The translations under genes were made by a program, and so were the position numbers. A model generated the notes under the pieces. It worked only from the letters and a program-made list of their open reading frames with translations, ran no database searches and was not told where the DNA came from. Below, piece after piece: positions 6,412-11,744 of a stretch of DNA of 11,744 bases. Each line of letters starts with the position of its first letter. The stretch's first letter is position 1. This stretch comes from JACKCP01 sp050253255 (lineage in GTDB: Bacteria > Desulfobacterota > Desulfobacteria > Desulfobacterales > JACKCP01): the NCBI GenBank assembly GCA_050253255.1, contig JBFWJK010000109.1, positions 1-11,744 of the forward strand, written 5' to 3'.

Positions 6412-6578
6412 GCATACCTTGTCAAATAAGAATAATTTTATTGATTTGTTTTTTTTAAGTCTTTGGCTGAGCATAAATCAATTTTTCAGGCCGAGCTTGC
6501 TGCAGTGGGAGCAGGGGAGGTAAAAACGTATTGCTGTGGTTTGATATTTGTAATTAATTCGAAAGATTAAGTTGGGAA

Positions 6579-6620
6579 AAATATTCAATGCCTTAAAATA
6601 ATTTCAGGCATTGAATATTT
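6579..6620 (-). terminator. Hairpin terminator downstream of cbpA
   Basis: A perfect 15-bp inverted repeat (6579-6593 and 6606-6620, arms AAATATTCAATGCCT and its complement) surrounds a 12-nt loop and begins 23 nt past the cbpA stop codon. On the minus strand the stem ends in a run of five T. The base of the stem is AT-rich and the core GGCATTG gives stability. It probably ends the mnmG-fetAB-cbpA or cbpA transcript. Confidence 0.7.
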
Positions 6621-6643
6621 AGATTTGAAATCAGGCCGGACTA

Positions 6644-7576
6644 TTACATTCCTGTTTCAGCAAGCTGTTTTATCAGTTTTTTCTGTTTTTCTGTAAGTTC
6701 TGAAGGCAGACTGATATTAACCTGAACAAAAAGATCTCCTTTTTTGGACTGGTTCATGAAAGGAATTCCTTTCCCTGGTATCCGAAACTTGGCCTTGTGC
6801 TTTGTTCCCTGAGGAATCTTAAGGGTTATTTTAGAGTTTTCAGGAGTTGTAACTTCGATTGAAGTACCAAGCAAAGAGTCTGAGAGAGTTATTTCTTCGT
6901 TTACAATAACATCGTTTCCGTTAGCACTGAATTTATTGTCTGAAACAACAACAGATTTTATGTAAAGATCTCCGGGTTCTCCTCCGTAGGGGCTCTGACC
7001 GCCTTTACCTTTAAGTCTGATTTTTTTTCCTGTGACAAATCCTTTTGGAATTTTTACCGACAGTTGTTCAGGGCCTGTGCTTGTGTTCAGTGTTATTGTT
7101 TTCTGGGAACCGTTAACAGCTTCATATACTGAAACCTGAATTTCTGTTTCAAGGTCCTGTCCTTTTATATTTCTTTTAACCCTGCTTTGCCCTGAAGAAG
7201 AAAAACCTCTTGAAGAAAAAGCATTGCCAAAAAGATCGTTCAGGTTAAAGCCTGAGTGAAAACCTCCGCCCCGGCCGTTTCCAAATCCGAATTCCCTGAA
7301 AATATTTCCAAAGTCAAAGTTTTTGAATATATCTTCACTGGAATACTGCTGACTGAAGGCATCTGCCCCAAAAGTGTCATATTGTTTTCTTTTTTCTTCA
7401 TCACTTAAAACAGCATAGGCCTCACTGATTTTTTTGAATTTTTCCTCAGCTTCCTTGTTGTTTTTTGTTTTGTCAGGATGGTATTTAAGCGCAAGCTTTC
7501 TGTATGCTTTTTTTATTTCATCCTTTGTTGCGTTTTTATCCACACCGAGTTCTTTGTAATAATCAACTCCGCTCAT
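6644..7576 (-). CDS. cbpA: DnaJ-class co-chaperone without zinc fingers (CbpA type)
   Basis: A type II J-protein of 310 residues. The J-domain (about 5-70) has helices around the HPD motif at 33-35, which stimulates the DnaK ATPase. A Gly/Phe-rich linker follows (about 88-125). The C-terminal substrate-binding domains (about 138-305) contain VKIPKGFVTGKKIRLKGKG and LKIPQGTKHKAKFRIPGKG, the paired motifs of DnaJ C-terminal domains. The four CxxCxGxG zinc-binding repeats of DnaJ are absent, so CbpA/DjlA-like naming is better than DnaJ. The ATG at 7576 has GAGG 5 nt upstream. It lies 76 bp after fetB on the same strand. I see no convincing promoter in that gap, so read-through from mnmG-fetAB is possible. 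No dnaK or grpE is nearby. Confidence 0.92.
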   Translation of the reverse strand: MSGVDYYKELGVDKNATKDEIKKAYRKLALKYHPDKTKNNKEAEEKFKKISEAYAVLSDEEKRKQYDTFGADAFSQQYSSEDIFKNFDFGNIFREFGFGNGRGGGFHSGFNLNDLFGNAFSSRGFSSSGQSRVKRNIKGQDLETEIQVSVYEAVNGSQKTITLNTSTGPEQLSVKIPKGFVTGKKIRLKGKGGQSPYGGEPGDLYIKSVVVSDNKFSANGNDVIVNEEITLSDSLLGTSIEVTTPENSKITLKIPQGTKHKAKFRIPGKGIPFMNQSKKGDLFVQVNISLPSELTEKQKKLIKQLAETGM

Positions 7577-7652
7577 ACAAACCTCATTTTTATTCTTAAA
7601 ATTTAAACTTTCAAATAATCATGGCATATATTTTGAATAATAAATTAATGAT

Positions 7653-8438
7653 TTATTTTAATCTTTCAAGGCACAGCCTTTCCCTAGAATCAAAAAATCT
7701 TTTTGAAGCGATTGTAACAGCAAGCATGGTTCCAAGAGCGGAGCATGCAGCAATAAGAAACATTATCAGTATCTGGTACTTTACTGCTTCTTCGGGAGGT
7801 GCTCCTGCAAGAATCTGACCCGTCATCATTCCCGGAAGGGTGACAAGACCTGCTGCTGACATTGAGTTTATAAGGGGGATCATTCCGCTTTTTATGCTCT
7901 CTTTTTTTATATCTGCAACAGATTCTGCTGCTGAATGTCCGAGCATGAGTCTTGTTTCAATTATTTTTTTGCCGGAAACTATTCCCGATGAGAGTCTGTC
8001 AAGTCCTATAGATACTCCGTTCATAGTGTTTCCAAGCATAATTCCCATAAGAGGAATTGCATACTGCGGGGTGTACCATGGATCTTTTTTTATTATAAGA
8101 ACAAGGGTTAGAAATGAGAGTGTAAAAGCAACCATACCCATTGTCCCGGTTCCGATGAAAAATGTTTCCATACCTTTAAATTTGTGTTTCTGACGGCCCC
8201 TGACTTCAAAACCTGCGGCAAAAAGCATTACAAATGCCATGAGTAGGAACATGTAGAGGTTAACGTATGAAAAAATTGTCTTTAAAATCAGTCCTAGAAG
8301 AAAAAGCTGGACAACCATTCGGGATGCAGCAATCAAAAGGGCTTTTTCGGTTTTAAGCTTTAAGCAGAATGAAAGAATTCCTGCTGCAAGAAGAAAAAAC
8401 GAAGAAAACAAAAGATCATAGTATGATAAATAGACCAT
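7653..8438 (-). CDS. fetB: FetB/YbbM-like ABC exporter permease (UPF0014)
   Basis: An inner-membrane permease of 261 residues with about seven hydrophobic segments (approx. 5-25, 41-57, 59-78, 91-115, 126-147, 188-210 and 222-244). Family-typical blocks are IPLMGIMLGNTMNGVSIGLDR (128-148), the cytoplasmic SAAESVADIKKESIKSG loop (169-185) that would contact the ATPase, and LPGMMTGQILAGAPPEEAVKYQ (201-222). E. coli FetAB is described as an iron exporter that helps cells under peroxide stress; the substrate here is inferred from family only. The ATG shares one base with the fetA stop codon (TAATG), which is classic translational coupling and supports a two-component transporter. The basic C-terminus ends in RLCLERLK. 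Confidence 0.92.
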   Translation of the reverse strand: MVYLSYYDLLFSSFFLLAAGILSFCLKLKTEKALLIAASRMVVQLFLLGLILKTIFSYVNLYMFLLMAFVMLFAAGFEVRGRQKHKFKGMETFFIGTGTMGMVAFTLSFLTLVLIIKKDPWYTPQYAIPLMGIMLGNTMNGVSIGLDRLSSGIVSGKKIIETRLMLGHSAAESVADIKKESIKSGMIPLINSMSAAGLVTLPGMMTGQILAGAPPEEAVKYQILIMFLIAACSALGTMLAVTIASKRFFDSRERLCLERLK

Positions 8439-9037
8439 TAAATTTTTTCCCTGAAACTGTTTTGTGTTATTTGATAAATTTTTGATGACACCCTTTTAAG
8501 CTGATCAGGGTCATGTGCTACCCAGACTGCTGAAGCATTGTTTTTTTCAATATAATCGAGAACAATTTCTTCAAGGATCATTTTATTCTTTTCATCAAGA
8601 TTTGCGGATGGTTCGTCAAGAAGAAGAACTTTCGGCCTGTTTTCAAAAATTCTTAAAAGTCCTATTCTCTGCTTTTCTCCGCTTGAAAGATCGTCTGTAT
8701 TTTTTTCCAGAATTTCTTCGGGATTGAAACCGAATTTTTTTATGACGGCACTTTCAGCCGTTTTAAGATCGTCTTTAATTTTCGGGTTCCAGAAAACAAC
8801 TTCTGCAGGAAGAAGAGCAACCTGTTTTCTCCAGTCTTTTGCCTTCATGTCCTGCTGCTCGATGTCATCAAGAAAAATTTTGCCGTCATGGGGGAGCATA
8901 TCTGCTATTGATTTTAAAAGAATACTTTTTCCTGCACCTGATTCTCCGATTATTCCGACTATTTCTTTTTTGCTCACATTAAAGCTTACAGGCCCGAATG
9001 TCATGAATTCCTGATTTAATCTGTCAATCTTAAGCAT
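8438..9037 (-). CDS. fetA: FetA/YbbL-like ABC transporter ATP-binding protein
   Basis: The nucleotide-binding partner of FetB, 199 residues and compact as usual for FetA. It has Walker A GESGAGKS (31-38), signature LSSGE (117-121), Walker B LLLDEP (138-143) with catalytic E142, D-loop SANLD (144-148) and switch His H175. It therefore looks ATPase-competent. The region where the Q-loop glutamine is expected reads VALLPAEVVFW (73-83), with Ala or Glu in place of Gln. The ATG at 9037 lies inside the end of mnmG (8-nt overlap) with AAGGG about 10 nt upstream. The gene is thus expressed with mnmG and coupled to fetB. Export of iron or another metal is the family-based expectation. The metal is not shown by the sequence. 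Confidence 0.9.
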   Translation of the reverse strand: MLKIDRLNQEFMTFGPVSFNVSKKEIVGIIGESGAGKSILLKSIADMLPHDGKIFLDDIEQQDMKAKDWRKQVALLPAEVVFWNPKIKDDLKTAESAVIKKFGFNPEEILEKNTDDLSSGEKQRIGLLRIFENRPKVLLLDEPSANLDEKNKMILEEIVLDYIEKNNASAVWVAHDPDQLKRVSSKIYQITQNSFREKI

Positions 9038-10913
9038 TGTTCTTATTCCCTTTGAAACTTTTTATCGCAACCATGAGAATTGAAATTGCAGCAGGTGTAA
9101 TTCCGTCAATTCTTGATGCCTGTCCAAGGTTTACAGGCATCACTTTTAAAAGTTTTTCCCTTATTTCGTTGGAAAGGGTATCCATTTTTTTGAATTCAAA
9201 TCCTTCAGGAATTTTAATTTTTTCCAGATTTTTAAATTTTTCAATTTCTGCAACCTGCCTCTGGATATAACCTTCATATTTTATTTCTATTTCTATCTGT
9301 TTCTGGCAGATTTTATCAACTTCGTATTCAGGCGGAGCAAGGTTTGTTACAGCATCATATCCAAGCTCAGCTCTTTTTATAAGCTTTTCAAGATGGATTC
9401 CCGTTTCAAGAGTGGAAGAGCCTTTGGATTCAAGCCAGTCATTAACTTCAGGAAGGGGTTTGATTACTGTTTTTTTAGCTCTTTTTATTTCATCTTCAAT
9501 TGTTTTTTCTTTTTCAATTATGTCTGTAACAAATTCCTTTGAAACAAGTCCGAGACTGTGGCCGATTTTTGCCAGACGAAAATTTGCATTGTCTTCTCTC
9601 AATATAAGTCTGTATTCAGCCCTCGATGTAAAAATCCTGTAGGGTTCGCTTGTTCCTCTTGTAACAAGGTCATCTGTCATAACAGCCATATAGGCCTGTG
9701 ATCTGTCTAAAATAAAAGGTTCTTTTTTCATGATTTTAAGTGCGGCGTTAATTCCTGCCCACATTCCCTGAGCTGCTGCTTCTTCATAACCAGAGGTCCC
9801 GTTTATCTGACCTGCCATAAACAAGCCTTCAATTTTTTTTGTCTCAAGTGTCGGTTTAAGCTGTCTTGGTTCAATAACTGAATATTCTATTGCATAGCCC
9901 GGTCTTACAATTACTGCCTCTTCAAGTCCTTTTACAGCTCTTACAAATGGAATCTGAATTTCAAGAGGAAGCGAGTTTCCAAGGCCGCTTGCATAGATTT
10001 CATCTGTGTCTGTTCCTTCAGGTTCAAGGATTACGTGATGTTTATCACGGTGCGGGAATTTAACGGCCTTGTCTTCAAAAGAAGGACAGTATCTTGCTGA
10101 AACTCCTGTTATTGCTCCGCTGTATAAAGCTGATTTTTTAATATTTTCCAAAACTATCTGAATGTTTTTTTCGTTTGTGTATCCAAGATAGCTTGGCAGA
10201 TATTTAAGTGGAGACACTTTATCATTTGAAAATGAAAAAGGTTTTGGTTCTATATCTGCTGTATGTTCCTGAAATTTTGAAAAGTCTATTGAAGATTTTT
10301 TAAGCCTTGGAGGGGTTCCTGTTTTCATTCTAAGCATGTTGAAACCGTTTTTTTCAAGACAGTCAAGAAGTGAGTAAGAACCAAATTCTCCGGCACGTCC
10401 TGCCTGTATTCTGCTTTCACCTATATGAACAAGTCCGCCAAGAAATGTTCCTGCACAGATTACAGCAGCTTTTGCTTCATAATAAAAACCTGTCTGGTCA
10501 ACTAGTCCCTTAACTTTTGAATCCTCAATTATAAGTTCTTCAATAAGAGCCTGTTTTAAATCAAGGTTTTTTGTTCTTTCAATAACCTTTTTCATTTCAA
10601 TATGATATCGGTTTTTATCATTTTGTGTTCTTGATGAGTGAACAGCAGGGCCTTTTTTTGTGTTCAGAGTTTTATACTGAATTGCTGTTTTATCAGTCAC
10701 TTTGGCCATTTCTCCGCCAAGAGCATCAATTTCCTTGACAAGCTGTCCTTTTCCCGTGCCGCCGATTGAAGGACTGCACGGCATTGAAGCAACTTTATCA
10801 AGGTCTATTGCAAACAATACCGTTTTTATACCCATTCTTGCAGCTGCAAGTGCGGCTTCACATCCTGCATGTCCTGCTCCTATTACTGCCAGATCGTAAG
10901 ATAAGTATGTCAT
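9030..10913 (-). CDS. mnmG: tRNA uridine-5-carboxymethylaminomethyl modification enzyme, FAD subunit
   Basis: MnmG (GidA) works with MnmE to make the cmnm5 modification at wobble U34 of tRNAs reading two-codon boxes, using FAD, NADH, glycine or ammonium and methylene-THF. At 627 residues it is full length. Visible features are the FAD dinucleotide motif VIGAGHAGCEAA (10-21), MPCSPSIGGTGKGQLVKEIDALGG (44-67) containing C46, SRTQNDKNRYH (94-104), KTGTPPRL (197-204), ARYCPSFEDK (273-282) containing C276, NGTSGYEEAAAQG and TSRAEYRL. C46 and C276 correspond to the two conserved cysteines of the E. coli enzyme. The ATG at 10913 is the family start; an AGGTG lies about 11 nt upstream. mnmE is not in the window. 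Its end overlaps fetA by 8 nt. Confidence 0.98.
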   Translation of the reverse strand: MTYLSYDLAVIGAGHAGCEAALAAARMGIKTVLFAIDLDKVASMPCSPSIGGTGKGQLVKEIDALGGEMAKVTDKTAIQYKTLNTKKGPAVHSSRTQNDKNRYHIEMKKVIERTKNLDLKQALIEELIIEDSKVKGLVDQTGFYYEAKAAVICAGTFLGGLVHIGESRIQAGRAGEFGSYSLLDCLEKNGFNMLRMKTGTPPRLKKSSIDFSKFQEHTADIEPKPFSFSNDKVSPLKYLPSYLGYTNEKNIQIVLENIKKSALYSGAITGVSARYCPSFEDKAVKFPHRDKHHVILEPEGTDTDEIYASGLGNSLPLEIQIPFVRAVKGLEEAVIVRPGYAIEYSVIEPRQLKPTLETKKIEGLFMAGQINGTSGYEEAAAQGMWAGINAALKIMKKEPFILDRSQAYMAVMTDDLVTRGTSEPYRIFTSRAEYRLILREDNANFRLAKIGHSLGLVSKEFVTDIIEKEKTIEDEIKRAKKTVIKPLPEVNDWLESKGSSTLETGIHLEKLIKRAELGYDAVTNLAPPEYEVDKICQKQIEIEIKYEGYIQRQVAEIEKFKNLEKIKIPEGFEFKKMDTLSNEIREKLLKVMPVNLGQASRIDGITPAAISILMVAIKSFKGNKNNA

Positions 10914-11015
10914 TTTATATGTTTCACCTGATTTTTTAATTTACAATTGTTAAAGCGAAGTATTACATATCATAAGTTTTTAAAAGATGTGAATAAATAA
11001 AAATAAGGATTTAGT
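10914..11015. promoter_or_regulatory. Divergent promoter region between mnmG and the radical SAM gene
   Basis: The 102-bp AT-rich gap must hold promoters for both directions. For the plus strand a candidate is TTGTTA (10947-10952), a short 15-bp spacer and TATCAT (10968-10973). For mnmG I see no convincing pair of boxes. A small palindrome, ACAATTGT (10944-10951), overlaps the plus-strand -35. Confidence 0.4.
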
Positions 11016-11744
11016 TTGGATTCGGATATTAAAAGATATAAAGACCTTAACTCCTTTTTAAGGGAGCATTTTAAGGAAAGGGTTCAAAAAATAAGTGTTG
11101 ATGCAGGATTCACCTGCCCAAACCGTGACGGAAAAATTTCTTTTGGCGGATGTACATACTGCAATCCCAGAGGTTCGGGAACAGGAGCTTATTTGTCAGG
11201 GGTTTCTGTAAAAGATCAGCTTGAATCAGGGAAAAAAAGACTTGGTAAAAGATATAAGGCAAAAAAATTTCTGGCATATTTTCAGGCTTACACAAATACT
11301 TACGGATCAGTTGATGAACTGAAAAAAATTTATGATGAAGCTCTTTCAGTTGAAGGTGTCTGCGGACTTTCAATCGGAACAAGACCTGACTGCATAGATG
11401 AGGAAAAAATTAAGGTTTTTGAGGAATATGCCGGGAAAGGCTATCTTGTCTGGCTGGAATATGGACTTCAGTCAATTCATGACAAAACTTTGAAAAGAAT
11501 AAACAGAGGTCATGATTTCAGATCTTTTGAAAAAGCTGTTGAAATAACAAAAAACAGGGGGATTTATATTTGTGCCCATGTTATTCTTGGGCTTCCGGGT
11601 GAAACCAGAGAAGATATGGTTGAAACTGCAAAAAAACTTTCTGATATGGAAATTGACGGAGTAAAGCTCCATCTATTATATGTTGTAAAAGATACTCCGA
11701 TAGAAAAAGAATTTGATAATAAAACTCTAAGATGCCTTACCCAG
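11016..11744 (+). CDS. Radical SAM protein, TIGR01212 (YhcC/YtqA) family, cut by window edge
   Basis: The 243 codons in the window match the TIGR01212 radical SAM family. The [4Fe-4S] ligands follow the family's Cx11CxxC spacing (C34, C46, C49, in GFTCPNRDG and GGCTYCN) rather than the canonical CxxxCxxC. Further blocks are YFQAYTNTY, LSIGTRPDC, WLEYGLQS, RINRGHD and HVILGLPGET. The reaction is not known for most members; they are cytosolic iron-sulfur enzymes related to the Elp3-type SAM fold. The start is TTG at 11016 with AAGGAT 5 nt upstream. An in-frame stop at 11004-11006 and no ATG between make TTG the only credible start. Family proteins are about 300-320 residues, so the last quarter is missing to the right. 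It is the only plus-strand gene here and diverges from mnmG. Confidence 0.93.
   Translation, partial: MDSDIKRYKDLNSFLREHFKERVQKISVDAGFTCPNRDGKISFGGCTYCNPRGSGTGAYLSGVSVKDQLESGKKRLGKRYKAKKFLAYFQAYTNTYGSVDELKKIYDEALSVEGVCGLSIGTRPDCIDEEKIKVFEEYAGKGYLVWLEYGLQSIHDKTLKRINRGHDFRSFEKAVEITKNRGIYICAHVILGLPGETREDMVETAKKLSDMEIDGVKLHLLYVVKDTPIEKEFDNKTLRCLTQ

Larger units (their letters stand above)
6255..6643. other. Intergenic region between cbpA and hpt
   Basis: This 389-bp gap holds the cbpA terminator hairpin (6579-6620) and the hpt promoter candidate (6384-6411). Between them lies a short GC-rich patch (about 6488-6521, roughly 70% GC) in otherwise very AT-rich DNA. The patch is covered by a plus-strand reading frame of about 35 codons ending at a TAA near 6570, with no clear start or ribosome-binding site. 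I recognise no gene, riboswitch or known RNA here. Confidence 0.6.

Noticed and set aside
6644..7576. Annotation as canonical DnaJ
   Set aside because: The protein has no CxxCxGxG zinc-finger repeats and is only 310 residues, so it is a CbpA-type J-protein.
7577..7652. A TTGAAA/TAAAAA promoter directly before cbpA
   Set aside because: Transcription would start within or next to the ribosome-binding site, leaving almost no leader, and the -10 is weak in an AT-rich stretch where such matches are common.

Overview
The window is an ordinary-looking bacterial chromosome segment of low to moderate GC. It is almost entirely coding, and nearly all genes lie on the minus strand. The gene set is mostly housekeeping: purine synthesis and salvage, cell-wall precursor synthesis, tRNA modification, a J-domain chaperone and a metal-type ABC exporter. 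A Gram-negative bacterium is likely. The MJ0042-type zinc ribbon joined to a DUF3426 domain, together with DUF1992 and fetAB, suggests a deltaproteobacterium (Desulfobacterota), but this lineage call is an inference from gene content only. I see no insertion sequence, prophage, integrase, CRISPR array, toxin-antitoxin pair or defence locus.

Layout, read in the direction of minus-strand transcription (right to left). At the far right a radical SAM gene (plus strand, cut by the window edge) diverges from mnmG across about 100 bp. mnmG, fetA and fetB form a tight overlapping run (8-nt and 1-nt overlaps). A cbpA-type J-protein gene follows after 76 bp and ends at a 15-bp hairpin terminator. After a 389-bp intergenic region with a good promoter candidate comes hpt, then 12 bp later a gene for a 906-residue, extremely acidic zinc-ribbon membrane protein. 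A tRNA-Met(CAT) with encoded CCA follows, with its own promoter candidate and a strong terminator. The last unit starts at about 2690 and carries a DUF1992 gene, a two-TM protein with a SHOCT-like tail, ddl and purD (cut by the left edge), with overlaps or gaps of no more than 24 nt.

How the genes relate. purD (de novo IMP synthesis) and hpt (purine salvage) flank the tRNA and acidic-protein region. ddl supplies D-Ala-D-Ala for peptidoglycan and is translationally coupled to the SHOCT-like membrane protein. MnmG makes the wobble-uridine modification of tRNAs and shares a transcript with a FetAB-like exporter, with no obvious functional link.

The least explained element is the acidic zinc-ribbon/DUF3426 protein. 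It has about 670 residues of low-complexity Asp/Glu/Ser/Leu sequence between a cytoplasmic zinc ribbon and one membrane segment, including four 36-residue tandem repeats whose DNA shows recent duplication. Other points worth a look are a non-canonical Q-loop in FetA, a GC-rich island in the hpt-cbpA intergenic region, and inverted repeats in the leader of the DUF1992-ddl-purD unit. I found no convincing new multi-gene system.
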